From: CAYYFV01 sp964451705
GTDB lineage: Bacteria > Patescibacteriota > Gracilibacteria > UBA1369 > GCA-2718715
NCBI GenBank assembly: GCA_964451705.1
Contig: CAYVIV010000001.1
Location: 62,001-126,000, forward strand
Direction: 5' to 3'
Length of the DNA stretch: 64,000 nt
Shown here: positions 32,496 through 40,865 of the stretch, in pieces
Position numbering within the stretch: the first letter of the stretch is position 1
Layout: the number at the start of each line of letters is the position of its first letter
The notes under the pieces: generated by a model
The model's input: only the letters and a program-made list of their open reading frames with translations
Told to the model about the DNA's origin: nothing
Databases searched by the model: none
Translations under genes and position numbers: made by a program

Positions 32496-33461
32496 CTAAT
32501 TTTTTGGCAATTGATTAAAGTCCCAAGATGTTTTCTTTTGTAATCTACCTGCTACTCGAAAACCTGCAGCTTTGGTGTGGCCGCCACCGCCAAAGTTTTC
32601 TGCGACCTTAGCAACATTAATTTCATCTTTGCGGGTTCTCAGTGAGGCTTTAATTTTGCCCGACTGCTCCTCTGTAAATAAAATTGTATAGTCTGTGTTA
32701 GGTATGGAGCAAATCATGTCAGCAACGCCAGATAAATCGTCTGTAGTGGCATTATATTTTTTAAAAGTAAACTGCGACACTCCACTTTGGACAACTCCCT
32801 CTTGAGTTATATCTATATTAGAGAGTACCTCGCCCATAAGTTTAAGTTTTTTGTAATTAGTTTTTTTAAAATTATTTTTCTGAATTGCATGCCTGTCAGC
32901 CCCAAGTTTTGTGAGTTTAGAGGCTTGTCTTAGCACTAATGTATTAGTATTGGAGTGCATAAAGCTACCTGTGTCTGTGTAAATACCGTTTAGCAGGCAG
33001 GTTGCCATTTCGCTATCAATTTCATAGTTGAGTGTCTCTAGTATTTGCATTAGTAAACTTGTGGTAGAGGTTGCCTTTGGATCTATAATATTCAAGGTTC
33101 CAAATGGTTGGCTGGAGGCATGGTGATCTATTGTGACAATGGGCTTTTGAGTACGTTCAAGTTCTGGATATTTTTCGAAAAAGCTTACCAAGTGCTTCGC
33201 AGCAGTATCTACGACAATTACACAGTCATATTCCTCGAGCACAAATTCTTGGACTATAGATTCTATATTTGGTAGAAACAACATAGTATCAGAAACTTTA
33301 TCGTGGCAGGCACTAGTAACTGTTTTGCCAAGTCTACGCAAAACCTTAGAAAGTGCTAGGTTAGAGCCAAGCGTATCGCCATCTGGTTTATTATGCGAAA
33401 TCACAACAAATTTTTGATTTGTTTTAATAATTTCTTGGAATTCTTGAATAAGTTCCTGCAT
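32496..33461 (-). CDS. nrnA: DHH/DHHA1 phosphoesterase, NrnA-like
   Basis: NrnA-type enzymes degrade short RNA oligonucleotides (nanoRNA), and some dephosphorylate pAp or cleave cyclic dinucleotides. Motifs: VVISHNKPDGDTLGSNLAL (motif I), CVIVVDTAA (II), VTIDHHASSQPFG (DHH), GIYTDTGSFMHSNT (IV), and the DHHA1 signature FGGGGHTKAAGF near the C-terminus. 321 aa, normal length. Substrate choice between nanoRNA, pAp and c-di-nucleotides cannot be read from sequence alone. Confidence 0.92.
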   Translation of the reverse strand: MQELIQEFQEIIKTNQKFVVISHNKPDGDTLGSNLALSKVLRRLGKTVTSACHDKVSDTMLFLPNIESIVQEFVLEEYDCVIVVDTAAKHLVSFFEKYPELERTQKPIVTIDHHASSQPFGTLNIIDPKATSTTSLLMQILETLNYEIDSEMATCLLNGIYTDTGSFMHSNTNTLVLRQASKLTKLGADRHAIQKNNFKKTNYKKLKLMGEVLSNIDITQEGVVQSGVSQFTFKKYNATTDDLSGVADMICSIPNTDYTILFTEEQSGKIKASLRTRKDEINVAKVAENFGGGGHTKAAGFRVAGRLQKKTSWDFNQLPKN

Positions 33462-33526
33462 GCTTGTATGATTGGCTATGTATTAAGTCTAAGATTTTAC
33501 CTTTATTTGATTAACTTGTAAAGCTG

Positions 33527-34447
33527 ATGTTGAATATTTGTTATATGGGCTCTGGACCATTTGCAGCAAGAGTCCTTGAATTGCTTGTAAAAGATGCAAG
33601 GTTTACTATAGAAATGGTAGTTACCCAACCTCATGCACCTAGTGGACGCAAGAAGACTTTGACCCCGACCCCTGTTTTTAGCTTAGCAAAAACTTTGGGT
33701 TTGCAAATTTTCGAGGCTGCCAATTCCAAGCAGATTTTAGAAATTTTAAAGCCTGAGACAGTAGATTTTTTGATAGTTTGTGACTACGGTGTTTTGTTAA
33801 AACAGCCAGTCATAGACTTGCCAAGGTTCGAAACCTTAAACATTCATGGTTCGCTACTACCTAAATATCGTGGGGCCTCACCTATTCAGGCGGCTTTGCG
33901 GAATGGGGACTCGAGTACAGGCATTAGTTTGCAACAAATGGTGCTTAAACTCGATGCTGGCCCTGTGTTTGCAGAAAAAACTTACTTTATAGATGAGACT
34001 TCTGGATTTATTAAGGTACGAGATGATTTAGCCTGGCTGGGAGCAAAATTATTATTAGAGTCTTTAGAGAGAATTAAAAACGGTGATTTGCTAGCAAAAC
34101 CGCAAGATGAGTCTCATGTGAGTTTTTGCACTAAGATTCAAAAGTCCGAAGCTCAAGTTGATTTCAAAACTATGACTGCCTTACAAATATACAATTTGTA
34201 TAGAGCCTTTGAGATTTGGCCGAAACTCTTTTTTAATTTTTCAGAGCATTTGATTACAATGCACAAACTTGCTTTGTCAGAGAAAAAGCTGAAGCCAGGA
34301 GAATTTTTGGTTGAAAATAAGTCTGTATATGTAGGTTGTCAAACTGGCAGTCTGCAGATTTTAGAACTGCAGTTAGCTGGTAAACCTGTTATGTTAACTG
34401 CGACCTTCCTCAATGGACGCAGTCGGTTTTTTGAAAATCAAAACTAG
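33527..34447 (+). CDS. fmt: Methionyl-tRNA formyltransferase
   Basis: Formylates initiator Met-tRNA using 10-formyl-THF. The N-terminus has YMGSGPFAARVLELL and VTQPHAPSGRKKTLTPTPV. The catalytic stretch is LNIHGSLLPKYRGASPIQAA with the Asn and His pair. LDAGPVF follows, and the C-terminal domain has LQIYNLYRAFEIWPKLFF. 306 aa, near normal. The 3' end overlaps the convergent O-antigen-ligase-like gene by 54 nt. Confidence 0.95.
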   Translation: MLNICYMGSGPFAARVLELLVKDARFTIEMVVTQPHAPSGRKKTLTPTPVFSLAKTLGLQIFEAANSKQILEILKPETVDFLIVCDYGVLLKQPVIDLPRFETLNIHGSLLPKYRGASPIQAALRNGDSSTGISLQQMVLKLDAGPVFAEKTYFIDETSGFIKVRDDLAWLGAKLLLESLERIKNGDLLAKPQDESHVSFCTKIQKSEAQVDFKTMTALQIYNLYRAFEIWPKLFFNFSEHLITMHKLALSEKKLKPGEFLVENKSVYVGCQTGSLQILELQLAGKPVMLTATFLNGRSRFFENQN

Positions 34448-35440
34448 ACTCCAAAGCAAAATCCCTTGGTTGCTAGATATTAGATAATGATCAAAACAAG
34501 CAAGTACAAGCATCAAGATAGCCAGCTTTTTGTCGTGTTTATATAGGACGTATAAAATTAAGACTAAGGCGACGACAAAGATTGGATTGATCTGCAGGCT
34601 TTCAATGAATATATTATGAGTTGGTGTATCTAACCAGGGTTTTAAGCTAGAGCTGCCTATGTTTGATAATGGTGCAGAAAGCTCTTGGAGCCTTTGGCTG
34701 TAGCTACTTAGGTTGAAAAGTGGGTTTTTTAGAATCAAAATTAGTATTAATGGGAGCCAATATTTAAGCTTCTTTAGGCTTTTTTTGCTATGCGAGCATA
34801 GGTTGGCAATTGCAGCAGACAAACTTAGGCTGACTGGGATAAAATAAGACAAAAACTTGTATTCCAAAGCACACAGTGCCAAATATGCCCCAAATATATT
34901 GGGATGTGCAAAAGTTCCATAACCTCTGAGAATTTTATAGCCATAGAAATTAATATAAGAACTGCCAGGTATCTGTGTACTTACTTGGGACTCCCCTAAT
35001 AACTGCAGTCCTAATGAACTAGCTAAGAGCACTTGCAAAGCTCCAACTGTTAATTGAAGGATGATAAAGTAAAGTAAGATTTTTTTAACGGTTTGTAATT
35101 GCTTAGTTCCAAGCTTGCAGATAGCCAGTGTGATGGGAATGTTGAGCAGAAAGACTGGATTTAAAAAACTCAGCGTTATAAATGCCAAAATCAGCAGCTT
35201 GAGTTTGTGAGTCTCAAGGCTGTCTAAGTTAGATTGAGAGTGAGTTTTTTTGAGCAGCATTATGATTAGCAAGCTTGATACAACTGCAAAAATTGCAAAC
35301 AAATTGATTTTATCTGCTTGAAAGTAATTAAATTTGCCTAAATAAAAACTTGGATTACTAGTTACAATGAATTTATTGAATGTTAGTAACCCAAGTGTGA
35401 TTCCAAAAAAAATTGTGAGTTTATTCTTTTTCTCCAGCAA
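34394..35440 (-). CDS. O-antigen ligase-like membrane protein (Wzy_C superfamily)
   Basis: A 348-aa polytopic membrane protein with about ten helices. The loop YKILRGYGTFAHPNIFGAYL (residues about 168-187) and the later THNIFIESL carry the Gly-x-HPN and His signatures of O-antigen ligase/polymerase-like proteins, which move lipid-linked glycans onto acceptors. It overlaps the start region of the solute-binding lipoprotein gene's end by 20 nt, so the two are co-transcribed. A second protein of this superfamily lies at 39079-40623. Confidence 0.8.
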   Translation of the reverse strand: MLEKKNKLTIFFGITLGLLTFNKFIVTSNPSFYLGKFNYFQADKINLFAIFAVVSSLLIIMLLKKTHSQSNLDSLETHKLKLLILAFITLSFLNPVFLLNIPITLAICKLGTKQLQTVKKILLYFIILQLTVGALQVLLASSLGLQLLGESQVSTQIPGSSYINFYGYKILRGYGTFAHPNIFGAYLALCALEYKFLSYFIPVSLSLSAAIANLCSHSKKSLKKLKYWLPLILILILKNPLFNLSSYSQRLQELSAPLSNIGSSSLKPWLDTPTHNIFIESLQINPIFVVALVLILYVLYKHDKKLAILMLVLACFDHYLISSNQGILLWSLVLIFKKPTASIEEGRS

Positions 35441-36806
35441 TGATCTGATTTAGTTTTTTAGTAGAAAGTACTTGGTTTATTAGAGCCTGGGTACTGCTGA
35501 GTTTTTGTCTTGCTCTAAATTTATATTCAGGATCTAAAATAAGTTCTTCAAACATTTGTGCAAAATACTCTCTATATTTGTGATCATCGGCAATTACTAA
35601 GCTTTTGGCAATTCCTAGTTGGTTGACAAAGGCTGCATATACTCGGTTTGAGCGTTGTTTGCTAATCATATCGCGTCTACTGGTTGGTTTAAAATTGTTT
35701 TTGTAGAGTTTTTCTAGATTGGGCTTAGAAACCATTTGAGAGATCAGAGCCCAGGCTTCAAATTTATTTTGGGAGTTCTTAGAGACTACTTCCGAGAAAT
35801 AGTTTGCGTATGCCACTTTGTCTGAGTCTGCCTCTATGCTTTCTTGCGGAATTGGATTAATTCTAATGTCCGAAGCATCTATAACAGTTTTACCTGCTCT
35901 TTTATATGCCTGATGCAGCTTTAAAAGGTCTTTGTACAAGTGGCTGTAGCCAAAAATCATCGATGTTTTGCCAGTTAAAAAGGCTTCGACCTCTTTGTTA
36001 GCAGACTCTGGATCGACAATGTTTTGATTAGTGGAGTAGTTGGGACTAGTCTCATCTGCAAAACTTAGTTGAAATTTGACTAGGTTTTCTGTCTTAGAAT
36101 TTTTTGCAAAGCTGGCTGTGCTGTAATCTTTATTATAGAAATTAACCCCATTTTGTAGTAGTCGAGTATAGAATATATCTATTTCTTTACTGTTAGAGCT
36201 TGGATCTCCTAGTGCTGTTAAGCTACGAATTAGGGTGTTGCCCTGTTTAAAATTCATAACTCTGGCATCGGACTGCATTTGATTCCAGGTAGCAGCAGGT
36301 TTGCCTCTTTCTGGAATAGCAGCCTCAAAGTGGGCTTTGTTATAATAAACAGCTAGTGTATCTATGCTTAGTGGCACACCATATATGTGTTGTTTGTCAT
36401 TAGTATCTAGGATAATATTGTCTTTGGCGGCAATGTCTAGGAATAGATTCTTGTATATTTCTGGAGTGACTATGGAGTTTGGAGCGGGTGAGAGTTTTAA
36501 GTAATTAGGTTTTACCCACCAGTTTGGTACAGAAAATACATCTGGTCCCCTGCCTTCTGCAAATTCGTTAAGTATGGTTTCGTAGTACTTGTCTGGATCT
36601 GTAAACTTCCTATAGTTTACTGTCACATAAGGAAATTGCTTGCGAAATTCAGTGAATAGTGGGTTGAGATTTTCTTGGTTTTCATAAAGTTTGTAGTAGC
36701 TTAAGGTAACTGGTGCTTTGTTTTCTTGAATGACTTGTTTTTTGCGACATCCTCCAATGCTAAGCATTAAAATGCTTATAAGAAGTATAGATAAAAGTTT
36801 TTTCAT
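35421..36806 (-). CDS. Extracellular solute-binding lipoprotein (ABC sugar-binding type)
   Basis: A 461-aa lipoprotein: basic N-terminus, hydrophobic helix and lipobox LSIGGC with the lipid-anchoring Cys at about residue 19. The mature part reads like family 1 solute-binding proteins: VTLSYYKLYENQENLNPLF, EFAEGRGPDVFSVPNWWV, GVPLSIDTLAVYYNKAHFE, FLTGKTSMIFGYSH and EAWALISQM. Such proteins usually deliver sugars to ABC permeases, but no permease or ATPase gene is nearby. It is instead coupled to an O-antigen-ligase-like gene, so a role in glycan handling is possible. A TATAAT at 36832-36837 gives a short leader. Confidence 0.85.
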   Translation of the reverse strand: MKKLLSILLISILMLSIGGCRKKQVIQENKAPVTLSYYKLYENQENLNPLFTEFRKQFPYVTVNYRKFTDPDKYYETILNEFAEGRGPDVFSVPNWWVKPNYLKLSPAPNSIVTPEIYKNLFLDIAAKDNIILDTNDKQHIYGVPLSIDTLAVYYNKAHFEAAIPERGKPAATWNQMQSDARVMNFKQGNTLIRSLTALGDPSSNSKEIDIFYTRLLQNGVNFYNKDYSTASFAKNSKTENLVKFQLSFADETSPNYSTNQNIVDPESANKEVEAFLTGKTSMIFGYSHLYKDLLKLHQAYKRAGKTVIDASDIRINPIPQESIEADSDKVAYANYFSEVVSKNSQNKFEAWALISQMVSKPNLEKLYKNNFKPTSRRDMISKQRSNRVYAAFVNQLGIAKSLVIADDHKYREYFAQMFEELILDPEYKFRARQKLSSTQALINQVLSTKKLNQIIAGEKE

Positions 36807-36831
36807 TGATTTGCAGGCTAAATTTAATTAG

Positions 36832-36837
36832 ATTATA
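36832..36837 (-). promoter_or_regulatory. -10 box for the solute-binding lipoprotein gene
   Basis: TATAAT on the minus strand, preceded by TG. The predicted start is about 18 nt before the ATG at 36806. Confidence 0.5.
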
Positions 36838-36861
36838 CATAATTGATTTTAACTCTTAAAG

Positions 36862-37455
36862 GTGTTTAATGGAATTATTCGAAACTTAGCAAGTTTAGAG
36901 TCAAAACAAAGTCAAAAAGATCATACAAAGTCTACAACAACTTTTGTGTTTTGTTGTCCTGCTATTGCTAAAGAAAGCCAACTTGGTGACTCGATAGCTG
37001 TTAATGGTGTCTGTTTGACAGTAGTTTCCAAAACATCAGAAAATTTGAGTTTCGATGTCTTAGATGAATCCCTATCTCGTACCAACCTTGGCCTTTTAAA
37101 AGCTGGAGAGACTGTGAATTTGGAGCAAAGTTTGAGACTTAATGACTATATTTGTGGGCACTTAGTAAGTGGCCATGTAGATTTTTGTGCTAAATTGCTA
37201 GAGGTCAATGCAGATAAATGGACTTTTGAGTTAAATCCAGATTACAGCCACTTGGTGGCTTCTAAAGGATCTATTACCTTAAATGGTGTCGCTTTAACGT
37301 CTTGTGAGCTTGATGACGATAGTTTTAGTGTTTACTTAATTCCAGAAACCTTAGAAAGAACTAATTTAAAGGATTTAAAGCCAGGAGATATGGTAAATGT
37401 CGAAATAGACATGATAGCCAGATATGTAGAAAGATTAATTAACCATACAAAATGA
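36862..37455 (+). CDS. ribE: Riboflavin synthase alpha chain
   Basis: Dismutates two molecules of 6,7-dimethyl-8-ribityllumazine into riboflavin. Two lumazine-binding beta-barrel repeats are visible: MFNGIIRNL at the start with SIAVNGVCLTVV and GHLVSGHVD, and the second with GSITLNGVALTSC, PETLERTNL and DMIARYVERL. 197 aa, normal. The start codon is GTG at 36862. It overlaps ribH by 4 nt (ATGA). No FMN riboswitch fits in the 55 nt upstream, and the ribA/B and ribD genes are not in the window. Confidence 0.95.
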   Translation: MFNGIIRNLASLESKQSQKDHTKSTTTFVFCCPAIAKESQLGDSIAVNGVCLTVVSKTSENLSFDVLDESLSRTNLGLLKAGETVNLEQSLRLNDYICGHLVSGHVDFCAKLLEVNADKWTFELNPDYSHLVASKGSITLNGVALTSCELDDDSFSVYLIPETLERTNLKDLKPGDMVNVEIDMIARYVERLINHTK

Positions 37456-37856
37456 AAAAAATAGCAGTAGTTTATTCGGATTATTATAAAGATGTAATTG
37501 ATGGTTTACTGGAAAAGTTTAAGGAAGCTAACCAAAAATATGGCTACGAAGTAGATTATTATAGAGTTACGGGTTCCTTGGAAATAATTTTCAAAGTAGC
37601 TAGTTTAACAAAAACAAACCCAGAATATGCTGGTTATGTAGTATATGGTTGTGTAATAGAAGGCAAAACTTACCATAATCATGTGATTCAAGACAATGTA
37701 TACGAAAAATTACTTCAGGTTTCTTTAGATTCCATGCGCCCTATTGGTTTTGGAGTCTTAACTGTTAAAAGCTACGAGCAAGCCTTAGAAAGATCTGTTG
37801 GAATCAAAGGGCGTGGTGCCGAAGCTTTAGAAGGCCTACATAGCCTACTTATCTAG
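37452..37856 (+). CDS. ribH: 6,7-dimethyl-8-ribityllumazine synthase
   Basis: Joins a pyrimidine and 3,4-dihydroxybutanone phosphate to make the lumazine substrate of RibE. Marks: VTGSLEIIFKVASL (substrate loop), YGCVIEGKTYHNHVIQDNVY with the His-containing active-site segment, PIGFGVLTVKSYEQALERS and GRGAEALEGL. At 134 aa it is a little shorter than the usual 150. It is translationally coupled to ribE. Confidence 0.94.
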   Translation: MKKIAVVYSDYYKDVIDGLLEKFKEANQKYGYEVDYYRVTGSLEIIFKVASLTKTNPEYAGYVVYGCVIEGKTYHNHVIQDNVYEKLLQVSLDSMRPIGFGVLTVKSYEQALERSVGIKGRGAEALEGLHSLLI

Positions 37857-37988
37857 TATTGCTAGTGACTTAGGTTTTCGATGTCTAAACCAGTCTGGTG
37901 TTGACATATTCTAACAACAGGTTTTAACTTAGGTCTTTAGCTAGCAGAAGCCAATTTGAACTATTTATTTGTTATGCTTTTGACAACT

Positions 37989-38019
37989 TTGACATATAGG
38001 CTAATCTATTTTTAGATTA
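37989..38019 (+). promoter_or_regulatory. Promoter-like box and inverted repeat before the regulator gene
   Basis: TTGACA (37989-37994) is followed by an inverted repeat TAATCTA (38002-38008)/TAGATTA (38013-38019) with a 4-nt centre, ending 9 nt before the ATG at 38029. A second TTGACATAT word lies at 37901-37909. The palindrome could be an operator for the winged-helix product. The remaining 37857-37988 stretch holds nothing else I recognise. Confidence 0.45.
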
Positions 38020-38028
38020 ACAACTTAA

Positions 38029-38688
38029 ATGTTTAAAATCCTTGGACTATATATAGATTTTTTTGATACAGCTGTCTTTGGTGTTTTGGAAGGTTTTTTC
38101 TCTCAAATCACACTAACTTCTCAGGATTTTGTGACTATTAGGCAGGCTGTCTGGCTGCAGTTATCCATTTTCTTTGTGTTTTTGCCTTTTGCTTTGGGAG
38201 ATAGTCTAAAACTTATTGAGAAAATCTCGAAAATGCCTAGACATGGTAGTATTAAGGTCTTGTTAATTGATTCTAAATTTCGTGAGTCTGTATGCAATTT
38301 GGCACTTCAGTCGAATATGTATTACTATTCTTTGTCTACACCTTTGGAGAAGCTGTGCAAATTGCTAGATATTTTAAGATCTACCGTACAAACTCGCTTT
38401 CTTAAATATAAGGATCTATCTTTAGATTGTTTTAAGCGTACTATTAGTGTTAATTCAAGAGAGTTAGCTTTAAAAAATCTTGAGTACGAGCTTCTGTCAT
38501 ATCTTATGCTACATGCTGGACGTAGTGTGTCGAAGGTAGAACTATTGGAGCATGTCTGGGGCGCGAATTACGCTATGGCAACCAGAACAGTAGATGTACA
38601 TATTTCTAGGCTTAGGCAACTTTTAGCCAAGTCTCTTGATAAACCAATCATCCACACTGTACACTGTTATGGATATATCCTTGAATAA
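38029..38688 (+). CDS. OmpR/PhoB-type winged-helix DNA-binding protein without a normal receiver
   Basis: 219 aa. The C-terminal domain (about 125-219) is a Trans_reg_C winged helix: LKNLEYELLSYLMLHAGRSV, SKVELLEHVWGANY, TRTVDVHISRLRQLL and IIHTVHCYGYIL. The N-terminal part (about 1-120) does not show the Asp/Lys pattern of a phosphoreceiver; it is hydrophobic in places (QLSIFFVFLPFALG) with a VLLIDSKFRES segment that may be a decayed receiver strand. No kinase gene is adjacent. An inverted repeat just upstream suggests autoregulation. The Nudix gene follows 2 nt later. Confidence 0.8.
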   Translation: MFKILGLYIDFFDTAVFGVLEGFFSQITLTSQDFVTIRQAVWLQLSIFFVFLPFALGDSLKLIEKISKMPRHGSIKVLLIDSKFRESVCNLALQSNMYYYSLSTPLEKLCKLLDILRSTVQTRFLKYKDLSLDCFKRTISVNSRELALKNLEYELLSYLMLHAGRSVSKVELLEHVWGANYAMATRTVDVHISRLRQLLAKSLDKPIIHTVHCYGYILE

Positions 38689-38690
38689 AA

Positions 38691-39125
38691 ATGCAAACTG
38701 TTAATCATCACTCTTGTGGCACCGTGGTTTACCACCAATTAAATGATAAAGTAGAATATTTACTGCTTCAATACCCCCAAGGACACTGGGATTTTGCTAA
38801 AGGTCATATAGAGGAGAATGAGAGCACTGTTGCCTGTGCACTGCGAGAACTAACGGAAGAAACTGGACTAAATAAGATTCAGCTAATCGATGGGTTCTTT
38901 CATGAATTATCTTATTACTATCGTCAAGATGCTGTTGCGCATTATAAAAAGGTCGACTTTTTCTTGGTGGAAGCCTTTGAGACTCAAGTTAAAATTTCAC
39001 ATGAACATCAGGATTTCAAATGGTTGCCATTCCAGGATGCCCTAGAGTTAGTTAGTTTTGAAAATGCCAAAAACCTGCTTATTGCTGCGGATAGTTTTTT
39101 AAAAACTCTGCATGGGCCTGCTTAA
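38691..39125 (+). CDS. Nudix hydrolase, Ap4A hydrolase-like
   Basis: 144 aa. The Nudix box is GHIEENESTVACALRELTEE continuing TGL (residues about 39-61), matching GX5EX7REUXEEXGU. The start HHSCGTVVYHQ and the YPQGHWDFAKGH segment resemble bis(5'-nucleosyl)-tetraphosphatases. A house-cleaning role on Ap4A or other nucleotides is likely. It is co-transcribed with the regulator, and its 3' end overlaps the convergent gene by 47 nt. Confidence 0.88.
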   Translation: MQTVNHHSCGTVVYHQLNDKVEYLLLQYPQGHWDFAKGHIEENESTVACALRELTEETGLNKIQLIDGFFHELSYYYRQDAVAHYKKVDFFLVEAFETQVKISHEHQDFKWLPFQDALELVSFENAKNLLIAADSFLKTLHGPA

Positions 39126-40623
39126 TTTGCTCTAAATATTCTAGGTCTTTAAGCTGAGTGTCGCTAAAAATATTTTCTAATGTTTGGTAGCTGGATTTAT
39201 AGTTAATATAGTCTGTATTGTATTTCACGTGCCTTAAATACCAGTCTTTATAGTTTTTAAGCCACTGTGAGTCAACTTGAAGTGTGTCAATTTGCATATC
39301 TGGATTTAACTTTAGGACTAATTCTAAATGTTCTAATGTCCAAGGGTCTTGTTTAAAGACTCTTAGGCTAAGTGCTGGGTCTTGCGTGCTTTGTGCTAAG
39401 GCGTAAAGCACAGGCGTGTCTATGGGGTTTTGTTGTATGTGTTGGCTGAGTTTGCCTTCTTGGACTAAATAGTCTTTATGAGCCACAAGGCTACTGCTTG
39501 CATACTGAGGATACCTAATAATTACCAGGCTCAAAACTGCAATGGTTGTTAGCAATACTGTGGCAGTTTTTTGTATATTATTAAGTTTAGCTTTGCTGTC
39601 TGGAGCTTTTTGGCTAATGAGTACTATGAGCACAAAAATACTCAGTCCAAAATTAATGTTTAGATCTAACATGTTATGTAGCGTAAAAGGTACTAAGGCC
39701 AGTATGCTTGCACGTGGTAGTTGGCGTAAATATCCCCAAAAAATGTATATGCAGACAGCTAGTATTAAAAAACCATGTTCCAGACCAATGTCGAGTAATA
39801 AATTATGGGCATGTATAGATTTATTGAGGGGTATTGTTTGTACCTGTGGATACAAATACTGAAAGCTTTCAGCACCTGTACCAACCAGGCTTTGTTTTAA
39901 ATCAAAGAGTTTTGGAGTGTTGCGAAAGAATTCTAGACGATGGGTCGCACTAGATATCCCTTGGGCTTGCTGGAGTTTGTGTTGGTAGTTGTCAGAGAAC
40001 ATAGAAGATAAGATAGCAATTCCAAGCATACTAACTACTCCAAGAAACAGTAGATACTTTTTAGACTGAGCTTTAAATGATTTAGAAAAGTAAATTTTCA
40101 CTCCCATAAAAGCTAATATCAAGGCCAAGGCAATTCTAGATTTGCTTAAAAAGATTGTGATAATATTTAGCAGGACCAATGGTCCTTGAATAAATGGTGT
40201 AATTAACAGCATTAGGCTTGCTAATGAATTAGGGTATATTTGTCTGGGGTCAAAGATGTTCATATAAGTCCCAAAGCCAAAATCAAAGTTAAAATATTGA
40301 TAAATTGCTAAGCCAAACATTAAAATGCTTAGTGCTTTGAATAGTTTTTGTTTGCAACTGTCTTTTATAAAAAAGACTGCTGGCCCCAGTACTGCTGCTA
40401 GATAAAGTAGGCTTTGTTCTAGAGATTGGCTTGGAATTTGTGAATAAAGAAAACTTATCACAAATAAGGCAATAGCAATGATATGCTTTTTTTCTAGATA
40501 ATTAACTTTAAAACTTGCTAGGCACATCGCAGTAAATAAGCCAAGAGCACCAAAGCTACTATTGTAGTCATTAAAGATGAGACTACTTATTAATGCTAAA
40601 AAAATTGCAAATTTATATATCAT
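39079..40623 (-). CDS. O-antigen ligase/polymerase-like membrane protein with C-terminal extension
   Basis: 514 aa with about ten membrane helices up to residue about 370. The large loop has FRNTPKLFDLKQSLVGTGAE and KSIHAHNLLLDIGLEHG, the His signature of the Wzy_C/O-antigen ligase superfamily. The C-terminal 140 residues are soluble and helix-rich, perhaps TPR-like. The frame can be read upstream to 40782, but that part is the antisense of tRNA-Leu, so the ATG at 40623 is the start. It probably transfers or polymerises an envelope glycan. Confidence 0.82.
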   Translation of the reverse strand: MIYKFAIFLALISSLIFNDYNSSFGALGLFTAMCLASFKVNYLEKKHIIAIALFVISFLYSQIPSQSLEQSLLYLAAVLGPAVFFIKDSCKQKLFKALSILMFGLAIYQYFNFDFGFGTYMNIFDPRQIYPNSLASLMLLITPFIQGPLVLLNIITIFLSKSRIALALILAFMGVKIYFSKSFKAQSKKYLLFLGVVSMLGIAILSSMFSDNYQHKLQQAQGISSATHRLEFFRNTPKLFDLKQSLVGTGAESFQYLYPQVQTIPLNKSIHAHNLLLDIGLEHGFLILAVCIYIFWGYLRQLPRASILALVPFTLHNMLDLNINFGLSIFVLIVLISQKAPDSKAKLNNIQKTATVLLTTIAVLSLVIIRYPQYASSSLVAHKDYLVQEGKLSQHIQQNPIDTPVLYALAQSTQDPALSLRVFKQDPWTLEHLELVLKLNPDMQIDTLQVDSQWLKNYKDWYLRHVKYNTDYINYKSSYQTLENIFSDTQLKDLEYLEQIKQAHAEFLKNYPQQ

Positions 40624-40694
40624 AGTTTTTTTTAAATTATCATAGACAATAATCTTTCTTTTTGCTATTTTTATTTTACTTTTAGACACTTTAT

Positions 40695-40781
40695 GCCGAA
40701 GTGGCGGAATTGGTAGACGCGCGGGTCTCAAAAACCCGTTCAGGCAACTGAGTGAGGGTTCGATTCCCTCCTTCGGCACCA
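40695..40781 (+). tRNA. tRNA-Leu (anticodon CAA)
   Basis: Begins GCCGAAGTGGCGGAATTGG and ends CCTTCGGC plus A and an encoded CCA (40779-40781). The anticodon loop CTCAAAA gives CAA, reading UUG. A long variable arm and the T-loop GGTTCGATTCC confirm a class II Leu tRNA. No intron. Confidence 0.97.
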
Positions 40782-40817
40782 TATAGTGTTTTTAACTGTG
40801 CCTTTTATAGATATTGC

Positions 40818-40845
40818 TTGACAGAACTCGGGATTGTGATAGAAT
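40818..40845 (+). promoter_or_regulatory. Promoter of the tyrosine-rich secreted protein gene
   Basis: TTGACA (40818-40823), a 16-nt spacer and TAGAAT (40840-40845) with an extended TGA. The predicted start is about 14 nt before the ATG at 40866; no Shine-Dalgarno. Confidence 0.7.
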
Positions 40846-40865
40846 CTTGGTAATTAATCAACAAT

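Noticed and set aside
40624..40782. N-terminal extension of the O-antigen-ligase-like protein beginning MVPKEGIEPS
   Set aside because: It is the antisense reading of the tRNA-Leu gene, a well-known spurious translation; the ATG at 40623 starts the membrane protein.
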